NCBI GenBank assembly: GCA_900545365.1
Contig: UQYL01000004.1
Coordinates: 1-64,000 of the forward strand
Origin: an uncultured Dialister sp.
GTDB taxonomy: Bacteria > Bacillota > Negativicutes > Veillonellales > Dialisteraceae
Direction of reading: 5' to 3'
DNA: 64,000 nt
This document shows, in pieces, positions 1-7,962 of this stretch. Position numbers and translations under genes: made by a program. The notes under the pieces were generated by a model. It was not told where the DNA came from. It did no database searches and was given only the letters and a program-made list of their open reading frames with translations. Each line of letters starts with the position of its first letter. Position 1 is the first letter of the stretch.

Positions 1-1
1 G

Positions 2-577
2 TTGATGAAGGATTTTGGCGTCAGCAAGGCTCTGGTGTGCACCTATCAGGCCATTTCCGGTGCAGGCAAGACCTTTGACCGTATGCCCGAGATCGTGGAC
101 AACGTGATTCCCTACATCGGCGGCGAGGAAGAGAAGAGCGAGCGCGAGCCGCTCAAGCTGTGGGGACACATCGAGGGCGACCAGATCGTCAACGCCGAAA
201 AGCCGGTCATCACCGCTCAGTGCTTCCGTGTGCCGGTCTCCGACGGCCACACCGCCGCTGTCTTCGTGAGCTTCGAGAAGAAGCCCAGCAAGGAAGAGAT
301 CCTCAAGGCATGGGCGGAGTTCCGCGGTCCCGCACAGGAGCTGGAGCTGCCCAGTGCACCCAAACAGTTCCTCCACTACTTTGAGGAGAACGACCGTCCC
401 CAGCCCAAGCTGGACCGCAACACCGAGCACGGCATGGCCGTCTGCATCGGTCGTCTGCGGGAAGATACCCTGTTCGACTACAAGTTTGCCTGCATGAGCC
501 ACAACACCCTGCGCGGTGCGGCAGGCGGAGCTGTGCTGCTGGCCGAGCTTCTGGCAGCCAAGGGCTATTTCGATTGA
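2..577 (+). CDS. asd: Aspartate-semialdehyde dehydrogenase, 3' part
   Basis: The enzyme reduces aspartyl phosphate to aspartate semialdehyde, the branch point to lysine, threonine and methionine. The window opens inside the gene, so 191 codons remain and the catalytic cysteine lies outside. Visible are TYQAISGAGK (residues 14-23 of the fragment), IGGEEEK (39-45), the RVPVSDGH segment with the histidine used in catalysis, and the C-terminal SHNTLRGAAGGA. IGGEEEK and the DGH form are those of the archaeal/fungal-type Asd rather than the E. coli type. It lies 45 bp before dapA, so the two are probably co-transcribed. The first visible methionines are internal, not a start. Confidence 0.9.
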   Translation: MMKDFGVSKALVCTYQAISGAGKTFDRMPEIVDNVIPYIGGEEEKSEREPLKLWGHIEGDQIVNAEKPVITAQCFRVPVSDGHTAAVFVSFEKKPSKEEILKAWAEFRGPAQELELPSAPKQFLHYFEENDRPQPKLDRNTEHGMAVCIGRLREDTLFDYKFACMSHNTLRGAAGGAVLLAELLAAKGYFD

Positions 578-622
578 TCTGCGCGTTTTTGAGAACCAAC
601 GCGCTGCAAAGGAGTTTTTGCT

Positions 623-1516
623 ATGAAGAATCCTGTTTTTACCGGTGCAGGTGTTGCCATCATCACCCCGATGTACGAGGACGGCAGCATCAATTTTGAC
701 GAGCTGGGCCGCATCGTTGAGGATCAGATCACCCGCGGCACCGACGCCATCGTCATCTGCGGCACCACCGGTGAATGCTCTACCATGACCGACGAAGAGC
801 AGCTGGCCGCCATTAAGTACACCGTGGATCTCGTAAACCACCGTGTGCCGGTCATCGCCGGTGCCGGTTCTAACGATACCGACCACGGCTGTGCTCTGGC
901 CGCAAAGTCTGCTGCCTGCGGTGCGGACGCCCTGCTGCTGGTGACTCCCTACTACAATAAGACCTCTCAGGCTGGTCTTGTGGCCCACTTCACCGCAATG
1001 GCTGAGGCCGGCGGTATCCCGGTCATCCTGTACAATGTGCCCTCCCGCACCGGCCTGAACATCGCCCCCGAGACTGCCAAGGAGCTGAGCAAGCACCCCC
1101 TCATCAACGGCATCAAGGAGGCCTCCGGCAACATCGGTCAGGTGGCGAAGATCGCAGCCCTCTGCGGCGACGAACTGAACATCTACTCCGGCAACGACGA
1201 TCAGGTGGTGCCTCTGCTGTCTCTGGGCGGCAAGGGCGTCATCAGCGTCGTCTCCAACGTCAAGCCGGAGCTGGTGCACAACTGCTGCAAGGCATGGTTC
1301 GACGGCGACACGGCAAAAGCCCGCGCACTGCAGCTGGAGATGCTGCCGCTGTGCGACGCTCTCTTCTGTGAGGTCAACCCCATCCCGGTCAAGTATGCCA
1401 TGAACGTGCTGGGCTGGGAGGCCGGTGAGTGCCGCCTGCCCCTCGTGGAGCCGAGCGACGCTCACAAGGAGCAGATCGAGCAGGCCCTGCAGGCTGCGGG
1501 AGTCATCAAGGAATAA
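623..1516 (+). CDS. dapA: 4-hydroxy-tetrahydrodipicolinate synthase
   Basis: DapA condenses pyruvate with aspartate semialdehyde, the first committed step of lysine and diaminopimelate synthesis. The 297-residue length is normal for the family. GTTGE (47-51) binds substrate, Tyr137 and Arg142 lie in YNVPSRTG, and Lys165 in GIKEAS is the Schiff-base lysine; all key residues are present. The start is an ATG preceded by AAAGGAG. It stands between asd and dapB, which gives three consecutive pathway steps in order. A hairpin with a short T run follows and may attenuate read-through into dapB. Confidence 0.97.
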   Translation: MKNPVFTGAGVAIITPMYEDGSINFDELGRIVEDQITRGTDAIVICGTTGECSTMTDEEQLAAIKYTVDLVNHRVPVIAGAGSNDTDHGCALAAKSAACGADALLLVTPYYNKTSQAGLVAHFTAMAEAGGIPVILYNVPSRTGLNIAPETAKELSKHPLINGIKEASGNIGQVAKIAALCGDELNIYSGNDDQVVPLLSLGGKGVISVVSNVKPELVHNCCKAWFDGDTAKARALQLEMLPLCDALFCEVNPIPVKYAMNVLGWEAGECRLPLVEPSDAHKEQIEQALQAAGVIKE

Positions 1517-1532
1517 ACGATTTTATGTGCAG

Positions 1533-1565
1533 AATGCCCGGCGCAGTGTGTTCCGGGCATTTTGC
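1533..1565 (+). terminator. dapA-dapB intergenic hairpin, weak terminator or attenuator
   Basis: A perfect 9-bp stem (AATGCCCGG, 1533-1541, with CCGGGCATT, 1553-1561) closes an 11-nt loop and is followed by only four T residues. It lies between dapA and dapB, so partial termination is the likely effect. Confidence 0.45.
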
Positions 1566-1592
1566 CGTATGAGAAAAAAGAGGATATTGACA

Positions 1593-2351
1593 ATGACCGA
1601 TATTATCATTCAGGGCATCGGCGGCCGGATGGGCCATGTGCTGTGCGAGATGATCGCCCAGCGGGAGGATTGCCGCGTCGTGGCCGGTATCGACATGAAG
1701 GACGGCGAGCTGAACGGCATCCCTGTATACGACAGTCTGGACAAGCTGGACGGCAAAGGTGATGTCGTCATCGACTTCAGCGCCCCGGCGGCAGTCGAGA
1801 AGGCACTGCCCTACTGCGAGGCTCACAAGCTGCCCATCGTGGTCTGCACCACCGGGTTGTCCGAGGAGCTGCAGCTGAAGATCGTCCAGCTCTCCCGCAG
1901 CATCCCGGTGTTCAAGAGTGCCAATATGTCCATGGGCATCAACGTCCTGTCCGAGCTGTGCAAGCGTGCATCGGCCATTCTGGGCGCAAACTACGACATC
2001 GAGATCGTTGAGCAGCACCATCACAACAAACTGGACGCTCCCAGCGGCACGGCTCTGATGCTGGCTGACGCCATCAACGAAGAGAACGATGGCGCATACC
2101 ACTATGTTTATGACCGTTCCGCTGTCCGCCAGAAGCGCGACCCCAAGGAGATCGGCATTAGCGCCGTGCGCGGCGGCAGCATCGTGGGCGACCATGAGGT
2201 ACTGTTCTGCGGCCCGGATGAGGTCATCACCCTCCGCCATACGGCATATTCCCGCAATATCTTTGCAAATGGCGCAATAAATGCTGCCGTTTATCTTGCA
2301 AAAAAGGAGCCCGGCCTGTACAATATGAGTAACATGATTGCAGAGATGTAA
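1593..2351 (+). CDS. dapB: 4-hydroxy-tetrahydrodipicolinate reductase
   Basis: DapB reduces the DapA product with NAD(P)H to tetrahydrodipicolinate. The 252-residue protein begins with the Rossmann motif GIGGRMG (8-14) and carries the DapB signature HHHNKLDAPSGTA (142-154), with the catalytic histidine and lysine and the substrate-binding SGT. The ATG at 1593 is chosen because AAAAGAGGA precedes it and the protein then starts directly with the Rossmann strand; the longer upstream reading frame overlaps dapA and shows no conserved residues. Confidence 0.95.
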   Translation: MTDIIIQGIGGRMGHVLCEMIAQREDCRVVAGIDMKDGELNGIPVYDSLDKLDGKGDVVIDFSAPAAVEKALPYCEAHKLPIVVCTTGLSEELQLKIVQLSRSIPVFKSANMSMGINVLSELCKRASAILGANYDIEIVEQHHHNKLDAPSGTALMLADAINEENDGAYHYVYDRSAVRQKRDPKEIGISAVRGGSIVGDHEVLFCGPDEVITLRHTAYSRNIFANGAINAAVYLAKKEPGLYNMSNMIAEM

Positions 2352-2406
2352 GCTTTTCTGCGCATGGCATCATAAGGCACGGTATCGTGCGTCAGGAGAC
2401 GAGCCT

Positions 2407-3693
2407 ATGGCCAAGCACACAGCCCCTCCCCGCCGTCGGCATTCCGCGCAAAAGCACGCCTCGCATAAGGGCGTCACCCTGTACACACTGGGGGTCCTGC
2501 TGGTAGCTGTATCGGTGCTGCTCTCTCTGCGCTTCTGGCCCCGCCGCATCGTGGATGCAGTTCCTCCGGCAGCGGAGGTGGAGTCCCCTGCTGTTTCGGA
2601 GGAGCTTGCTGTGCCTGAGCCGCAGCCTGTCGTCACGACATTGCGCTTCTCGGCTACAGGGGACAACCTCATTCATGAGCCCATCTATTCACAGGCCGCC
2701 CGGCGGGCTGCAGAGGGCGAAGGATACAGCTTCGATTACTGCTACGCGAATCTGCTCGATTTCTATGCACAGCAGGACATCAACTGGATCAATCAGGAGA
2801 CGCTCTGCAGCAAAGAGCTTGCGCCCTCTACCTATCCTTGCTTCTCGACTCCCGGCGAGTGCGCCGAAGCGCTTTACCGGGCAGGCTTCCGGGTGTTCAG
2901 TCTCTCGAACAATCACACCTACGACAAGGGGGCTGCGGGCATTGCCGCCACCCTCCGGTTCTGGGAGACGATGCCCGAGGATGTGATCACCACCGGCCTG
3001 TGGAAGGGTGAGGCGGACTATGGCCGCATCCCCATCCAGACCGTGGACGGCGTAAAGATCGCGTACCTCTCCTACACCGAGCACACCAACGGCATCCCCC
3101 GGAACAGCAAGATGACCGCAAACATCATCTACACCAGCCAGCAGGATGTCATGGAGCAGCAGGTGCGGGCGGCCCGGCAGGAGGCCGATTTTGTGGTGGT
3201 CGGCGTACACTGGGGCGTCGAGGACAGCCACAACATCACGCAGGCACAGCGCACCTTAGCTCAGTCTCTGGCCGACTGGGGCGCGGATGTGATCATCGGC
3301 ACCCACCCGCACGTTCTGCAGGACGCCGAATGGCGCACCGCAGCCGATGGGCGGAACGTATTTGTGGCCTATTCGCTGGGAAATTTCCTGAGCACCCAGA
3401 GCAAGCCCGACCAGCTCATCGGCGCGGTCCTGACACTGGATCTAGAGCAGACCACCGAGCCGGACGGAAGCGTCCGCTGCGCGGTGCGCGCCTTTCCGTC
3501 TGGAATGGGGCCGCGCGGTGCGGCATCATATCATGGGAGAGACAGAGGAATGGACGCTCCCGTAAGGAAGGGAAACCGGAAGGTTTCTCTTTTTTCTTTT
3601 GCCTGCGGGGAGTGGTATAATCGTTGTAATTACAGAAAAACAGGCGTCATCCGCCGCTCGGCGGCGGGGAAGGGAGGCTTTTATGGCATATGA
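2407..3693 (+). CDS. CapA/PgsA-family protein with foreign 3' end
   Basis: CapA-family proteins are membrane-anchored metallophosphoesterase-like proteins linked to poly-gamma-glutamate or capsule synthesis. One hydrophobic segment (LYTLGVLLVAVSVLLSL) follows a basic N-terminus. The family motifs are in order: FSATGDNLIH, SLSNNHTYDKG, GVHWGVE, IIGTHPHVLQ and YSLGNFLS. The start is the ATG after AGGAG (2394-2398). After VRCAVRAFP, near base 3,490, family similarity stops and the frame runs on to 3,693 through an unrelated gene end, a terminator and the pncB promoter. The last ~65 codons are therefore probably an artefact of a sequence join, and the real gene is truncated here. Confidence 0.8.
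   Translation: MAKHTAPPRRRHSAQKHASHKGVTLYTLGVLLVAVSVLLSLRFWPRRIVDAVPPAAEVESPAVSEELAVPEPQPVVTTLRFSATGDNLIHEPIYSQAARRAAEGEGYSFDYCYANLLDFYAQQDINWINQETLCSKELAPSTYPCFSTPGECAEALYRAGFRVFSLSNNHTYDKGAAGIAATLRFWETMPEDVITTGLWKGEADYGRIPIQTVDGVKIAYLSYTEHTNGIPRNSKMTANIIYTSQQDVMEQQVRAARQEADFVVVGVHWGVEDSHNITQAQRTLAQSLADWGADVIIGTHPHVLQDAEWRTAADGRNVFVAYSLGNFLSTQSKPDQLIGAVLTLDLEQTTEPDGSVRCAVRAFPSGMGPRGAASYHGRDRGMDAPVRKGNRKVSLFSFACGEWYNRCNYRKTGVIRRSAAGKGGFYGI
3494..3565 (+). pseudogene. 3' end of an unidentified gene just after the apparent join
   Basis: In a frame different from the CapA gene, an open stretch reads LEWGRAVRHHIMGETEEWTLP and stops at 3563-3565, three bases before a strong terminator hairpin. 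A stop placed directly in front of a terminator suggests the true 3' end of a gene from the downstream genome whose body is missing. The product cannot be identified from about 21 residues. Confidence 0.3.
3568..3600 (+). terminator. Intrinsic terminator upstream of pncB
   Basis: A 10-bp stem (3568-3577 with 3582-3591), closed by a GGAA tetraloop, runs into a long T-rich tail (TTTTTCTTTT). It terminates a plus-strand gene that is no longer complete in this window. Confidence 0.8.
3613..3621 (+). promoter_or_regulatory. pncB promoter, extended -10
   Basis: TGGTATAAT is a perfect extended -10 element. The -35 position falls inside the T-rich tail of the preceding terminator and is a poor match, so the TG extension probably supplies recognition. 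The start codon lies 62 bp downstream. Confidence 0.7.
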
Positions 3694-5137
3694 GGGTCTG
3701 GTAACGGATCTGTACCAGCTGACGATGGCGAACGCGCTTTTCCGCATGGGCCGTCACGACCGGAAGGTGGTGTTTGACCGGTTCTACCGGGTGAATCCTT
3801 TCGGCGGCGGCTACACGGTGGTGGCGGGCACGGCGCATCTGGCGGATTTCACAGAACATTTCCGCTACAGCGGAAGCGACGTGGCGTATCTGCGGAGTCT
3901 CGGCATTTTCGATGAAGGGTTCCTGGAATATCTGGCAGGCTTCCGGTTCACCGGGGATATTTACTGCATGCCGGAAGGGACGGTGGCTTTTCCCGGCGAG
4001 GTGATCCTCCGCTTCCACGGAACGACGGCGGAAGCGATGCTCATGGAGACAGGGCTTTCCATGATCATGAATCATGAGAGTCTCATCGCCACGAAGGCGC
4101 GGCGCATCCGCACGGTGGCGGGGAAGGACAGCCTCATGGAGTTCGGCCTCCGCCGCGCGCAGGGCCATTCCGCCGGGCTCTGGGGTACACGGGCGGCGAT
4201 GATCGGCGGATTCAACGGCACGAGCAATGTGGAGGCGGGGAAGCGTTTCCATATTCCCTTGCTGGGGACGATGGCCCACAGCTGGGTGATGAGTTTTGAT
4301 ACGGAGCTGGAGGCTTTCGAGGCGTACGCCGATATGTATCATGAGAATCTGCTCCTCCTGGCGGATACGTACCACGTGCTGGAATTCGGCGTGCCCGACG
4401 CGATCCGGGTCTTCACGAGGCTCCGTGCGGAAGGGCGGCTCCCGAAGGTGTACGGCATCCGCATCGACAGCGGCGATCTGGCGTATCTCTCGAAGGAGGC
4501 GAGCCGCATGTTCCGCGAGGCGGGCTTCCCGGAAGCGATCATCTCCGGCTCGAATGATCTGGATGAGTACACCATCTCTTCGCTCAAGACGCAGGGCTGC
4601 ATGGTGAGCTCCTGGGGCGTGGGGACGAAGTGCATCACCGCCGACGGCTCGCCGTCTCTCGGCGGGGTCTTCAAGATGTGCGCCCGCGAGGGGGCGGACG
4701 GCTCCATGGTGCCGGTCATGAAGATTTCCAATGATGTGGCGAAGGTGACGAATCCCGGCATCAAGACGGTGCGCCGGTTCTACCGGAAGGACACGGGGAA
4801 GATGATCACCGATCTGGTGTGCCTCGCTTCGGAGCCCGCGCCGGACGGGGGCGATCTCACGCTCACCACGGAGTCGGCGAAGTGGCGCAGAAAGAAGCTC
4901 GCCGCGGGGACATACACCGCGGAGGACATGCTGAAGCCGGTCTTCCTCGGCGGGGAGCGGCAGGCTCTGCCGGAGCTCCCGGAGATCATCCGCTATGCCG
5001 ACGCGCAGATGGAGACGCTCTGGCCGGAATATACGCGCCTGCTGAATCCCGACATCATGGAGGTGAATCTTTCCGAGCCGCTCCAGCGGATGAAGAATGA
5101 TATCATCGAAAAGGAACTGGGCAGGAGAAAACCGTAA
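3683..5137 (+). CDS. pncB: Nicotinate phosphoribosyltransferase
   Basis: PncB joins nicotinate to PRPP with ATP use, giving nicotinate mononucleotide for NAD salvage. The 484-residue protein has the family N-terminus DLYQLTMANAL, the EFGLRRAQG strand, LLGTMAHSWVM with the histidine that is phosphorylated in the catalytic cycle, and the phosphate-binding region RIDSGDLAYL to ISGSNDLDEY. The ATG at 3683 follows AGGGAGG; the in-frame extension to 3599 would start before the promoter and is rejected. It appears monocistronic, with its own promoter and a 230-bp gap after it. Confidence 0.95.
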   Translation: MAYEGLVTDLYQLTMANALFRMGRHDRKVVFDRFYRVNPFGGGYTVVAGTAHLADFTEHFRYSGSDVAYLRSLGIFDEGFLEYLAGFRFTGDIYCMPEGTVAFPGEVILRFHGTTAEAMLMETGLSMIMNHESLIATKARRIRTVAGKDSLMEFGLRRAQGHSAGLWGTRAAMIGGFNGTSNVEAGKRFHIPLLGTMAHSWVMSFDTELEAFEAYADMYHENLLLLADTYHVLEFGVPDAIRVFTRLRAEGRLPKVYGIRIDSGDLAYLSKEASRMFREAGFPEAIISGSNDLDEYTISSLKTQGCMVSSWGVGTKCITADGSPSLGGVFKMCAREGADGSMVPVMKISNDVAKVTNPGIKTVRRFYRKDTGKMITDLVCLASEPAPDGGDLTLTTESAKWRRKKLAAGTYTAEDMLKPVFLGGERQALPELPEIIRYADAQMETLWPEYTRLLNPDIMEVNLSEPLQRMKNDIIEKELGRRKP

Positions 5138-5285
5138 GCGCCGGACGGGAAGGAAAAGAATGAAGGGGCCGCCGGAAGAGCCGCTCTGACAGGGGAACCG
5201 CTCAGGAGCGGCCCGGAACGGATGCGGCAAGACCGGCGCTGCTGAATGACAGGGCGCAAAAGACAGTCAAAACCGGATTTCATCC

Positions 5286-5314
5286 TTGCATCCTCATGTC
5301 AAATGTGTTACTCT
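5286..5314 (+). promoter_or_regulatory. Possible promoter of the polysaccharide deacetylase gene
   Basis: TTGCAT (5286-5291) and TACTCT (5309-5314) are 17 bp apart, and a TG lies one base before the -10. The -10 hexamer is a weak match. Confidence 0.35.
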
Positions 5315-5367
5315 ATTGGGCAATCATTAGGCGGCAATTAGAACGCGCATCAAAGGAGATCCTGGCG

Positions 5368-6231
5368 ATGAAAAAATTCGTATTTGGGGTTGTCGGCCTG
5401 GTGCTGACAGGGGTCATCCTGGCCGCAGGCCTGGGGTTGTTTTGGCGTTTCGGCTCGACAAATTATTTGCTGACCGGCGTTCCGGTCCTGAATTATCATC
5501 AGGTAAACGACAGGTTTCAAACCGTGCTGACGATGAAGCCGACAGATTTTGAAGAACAGATGAAGTATCTTCACGATCACGGTTATCATTCGATCACACA
5601 GGAACAGTTCGCCGCCTATATGCGCGGCGAGGGCAGTCTCCCCGACCGTCCGGTCATGATCACCTTTGATGATGGGTATGTCGATAATTATGAACAGGCC
5701 TATCCCATCTTGAAAAAATACGGCTTTACGGGGACGATTTTTCTCATCGTCGATCTGGTGGGCAAGCCGGGGTATCTGACGTGGGATCAGGTACAGGAAA
5801 TGGGGCGGAACGGCATGGAATTCGGTTCCCATACGATGAGTCACAAGCCCCTGACCGGCTTTGACCGTCAGGGCGTGCGGACGGAACTGCGGGAATCCAA
5901 GGCGGCCATAGAGTCCCATTTGCAGAAGCCCTGCGAGTATATCGCTTTCCCTGAAGGGGAATTTGACGGCATGGTCATGAAAGAGACGCGGGCGGCCGGA
6001 TATGAGTACGGCTTTACTGTAGAAACAGGGCGGGATTTTCCCTGGGATGATCCCTTCGATCTGGAGCGGGTCCCCCTTTTTGAAGGAGGCGACAGCTTCG
6101 GCGACAGTTTCGGCCATTTCCTTTTCCGCCTGAATTACAGCACCCTGAGCGCATGGCTGTGGCGCCTGCATAAAGGGCTGGAAGCCGGGAACGCGACGAA
6201 GTCCCTGGCGGCCTTTGTCCCGGAGCCGTAA
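5368..6231 (+). CDS. Membrane-anchored polysaccharide deacetylase
   Basis: Family 4 carbohydrate esterases remove N- or O-acetyl groups from cell-wall or exopolysaccharides using a metal ion. A single N-terminal membrane segment (FVFGVVGLVLTGVILAAG) anchors the 287-residue protein outside the inner membrane. The NodB-type domain shows MITFDDGYVDN with the metal-binding and catalytic aspartates, and EFGSHTMSH with the HxxxH zinc pair. The start is the ATG after AAAGGAG. Codon use is more AT-rich than in the neighbouring genes, which may reflect a different history. The substrate cannot be read from the sequence. Confidence 0.88.
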   Translation: MKKFVFGVVGLVLTGVILAAGLGLFWRFGSTNYLLTGVPVLNYHQVNDRFQTVLTMKPTDFEEQMKYLHDHGYHSITQEQFAAYMRGEGSLPDRPVMITFDDGYVDNYEQAYPILKKYGFTGTIFLIVDLVGKPGYLTWDQVQEMGRNGMEFGSHTMSHKPLTGFDRQGVRTELRESKAAIESHLQKPCEYIAFPEGEFDGMVMKETRAAGYEYGFTVETGRDFPWDDPFDLERVPLFEGGDSFGDSFGHFLFRLNYSTLSAWLWRLHKGLEAGNATKSLAAFVPEP

Positions 6232-6329
6232 CAAAGGGGAGACGGAAGGACGATGGGAAAAGAGAAGAGGCTCCGCCGGCAGCGGGAGAACAGGGACGCG
6301 TCCTGCATCCTTATCGGGAAAGACCGGGC

Positions 6330-6404
6330 TTCCTTTTTGTGACTCAGGCGCCGGGCCGGTATTTGCCGTCCGTTTTGATGAAGGGGATGGAAGAAGCCAG
6401 ATGA
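6330..6404 (+). pseudogene. C-terminal remnant of a lost tandem paralogue
   Basis: Just before the first complete gene of the secreted family, one frame reads QAPGRYLPSVLMKGMEEAR and stops at 6402-6404, overlapping the next ATG as ATGA. The complete copy ends with QASGRYFEPVLMKVMEEAK and the same ATGA overlap at 7219-7222. The DNA match is ungapped from about 6,350 into the signal-peptide codons of the next gene. No homology is visible further upstream, so this looks like the scar of a deletion in the array. Confidence 0.65.
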
Positions 6405-7222
6405 AAAAGGCAGCGTGGACAGCGGCGGCGTTTCTCACCTCAGCGTGGATGGCGCTGTTCCCGGCATCAGTCTCGGCGGACGATCTGCGCCTGCCTTCCG
6501 GAGAGGTGCTGCCTTTCGGCGCGGGGGTCAACGTGTGGAGCGGAAGCGATTCGTATTTTGCCGGGAAGATGAACGGACTTTTTGAAAGCGATGCGTTTAA
6601 GACGTCGTTGGCGCAGGGCCTGATCGACCGGGGCATGTACAAGGAGAGCGAGCGCGCCGAGGCGGAACGATTCGCGGAAGCGGCGGCGGAGATCTGGCGG
6701 GACGGCCGGGCATACCAGCTGCGGAGCGCCTCCGGGGATACGATGTACACGGCGTTCGTCTTCTCGCTTCCCATGGCTCTTCCGCTCTCGGAGACGGAGG
6801 TGCTGCGGTGGCAGCGCTGGGCAGAGATGGCAGCCCGGGCGGGGAGCCTCTCGGAAAAGGAGAGGCAGAAGCTCTCCGAGCATGGCGAGACCGCCCAAAG
6901 TTTTGACGTGATCATGAAGGCGGCCATGGCCGCGGGGCAGACCATGAAAGAAGGAAACGCCGCGCCGGGACAGATGACCGTGAGCCCGCTCACGGCGTCT
7001 CCCCTGCGGGCAGGCGTATCAAAAGGCGGCGTGTCCTACCGGCTGAATTTCGTCTGCCTCACCGCGGAAGCGCGCGGAATGGCCATCCCTCTGTGGATTG
7101 GCATGCTCGGCACGACGAAAGCCGACGGGAGCGATCTCACGGAGACGCTCTTTCTGGCAGACCAGGCATCGGGCCGGTATTTTGAGCCTGTTTTGATGAA
7201 AGTAATGGAGGAGGCCAAATGA
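6401..7222 (+). CDS. Secreted tandem-family protein, trio 1 member 1
   Basis: Function unknown. The 273-residue product has a signal peptide (cleavage likely after FPASVSA), then DLRLPSGEVLPF, a region rich in Glu/Arg (KESERAEAERF), GDTMYTAFVFSLP near residue 125, an extra 35-residue insert absent from its neighbour, and the C-terminal family module VSKGG..YRLNF..IPLWIGMLG..FLADQASGRYFEP. It is closely related to the next gene over most of its length, and their DNA is almost identical across the signal-peptide codons. No lipobox or membrane segment follows the signal, so a periplasmic or exported location is expected. The stop overlaps the next start by 4 bp. Confidence 0.8.
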   Translation: MKKAAWTAAAFLTSAWMALFPASVSADDLRLPSGEVLPFGAGVNVWSGSDSYFAGKMNGLFESDAFKTSLAQGLIDRGMYKESERAEAERFAEAAAEIWRDGRAYQLRSASGDTMYTAFVFSLPMALPLSETEVLRWQRWAEMAARAGSLSEKERQKLSEHGETAQSFDVIMKAAMAAGQTMKEGNAAPGQMTVSPLTASPLRAGVSKGGVSYRLNFVCLTAEARGMAIPLWIGMLGTTKADGSDLTETLFLADQASGRYFEPVLMKVMEEAK

Positions 7223-7962
7223 AAAAGACAGCGTGGACAGCGGCGGCGTTTCTCGCCGCGGCGTGTATGGCATCAGCTCCGGCGCCGGTCTCGGCGGACG
7301 ATCTGCGCCTGCCTTCGGGGGAGGTGCTGCCTCTCGGCGATAAGGTCACCGTGTGGCGCGGAAGCGATTCCTATTTCGCCGGGAAGCTGAACGGAATTTT
7401 GGAAGGCGATGATTTTGAGCAGTCCATGGCCCAGGCTGTGATCGACCGAGGCGTGTACAAGGAGAGCGAGCGCGCGGAAGCGGAACAGTTCGCGAAAGAG
7501 ACGGCAGAACTCTGGCGGGACAGCCGGGTGTACCAGCTGCGGAGCGTTTCCGGCAATACGATGTACACGGCGTTCGTTCTCTCCCTGCCCATCGACACGG
7601 CATACTGGCAGGCGGAAGCGGAAGATCATCGGTGGGAGGAGTATACCGAGTCGGCGGGCATGAAGACGCCGGAGACTGCCGCAGAGATCGAAGCGGTGAA
7701 GGCCATCACGGCGGTGCAGCAGGAGCAGACGGCGGAAGGCGTCTCGAAAGGCGGACTTCACTGGCGTTCCTCTTCCCTGTGGCTCGCGCCGGAGCAGTAC
7801 GGATGGGCGTCTCCCATGTACCTCGGCGCGTTCAGCATAGAGGGGACGGATGAAGAGCATCTCAATATAACAGTGGTCTATGCCGATCAGGCTTCGGGCA
7901 AATATTTTGAGCCTTTCCTCGCGAAGGCGCTGGAGAATGCGGAAAGGGAGGCGGCGAAATGA
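7219..7962 (+). CDS. Secreted tandem-family protein, trio 1 member 2
   Basis: Function unknown; 247 residues with a signal peptide (cleavage after PAPVSA). It repeats the plan of the preceding gene: DLRLPSGEVLPL, GSDSYFAGKLNG, YKESERAEAEQF, GNTMYTAFVLSLP, and the C-terminal VSKGG module ending YADQASGKYFEPFLAK. The middle is shorter. SD-like GGAGGAGG lies at the end of the preceding gene, and the ATGA overlaps at both ends imply translational coupling and a fixed order of products. Confidence 0.8.
   Translation: MKKTAWTAAAFLAAACMASAPAPVSADDLRLPSGEVLPLGDKVTVWRGSDSYFAGKLNGILEGDDFEQSMAQAVIDRGVYKESERAEAEQFAKETAELWRDSRVYQLRSVSGNTMYTAFVLSLPIDTAYWQAEAEDHRWEEYTESAGMKTPETAAEIEAVKAITAVQQEQTAEGVSKGGLHWRSSSLWLAPEQYGWASPMYLGAFSIEGTDEEHLNITVVYADQASGKYFEPFLAKALENAEREAAK

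Noticed and set aside
5180..5212. A GCCGCTC/GAGCGGC inverted repeat after pncB.
   Set aside because: No T run follows and the loop is about 19 nt, so it is not supported as a terminator.
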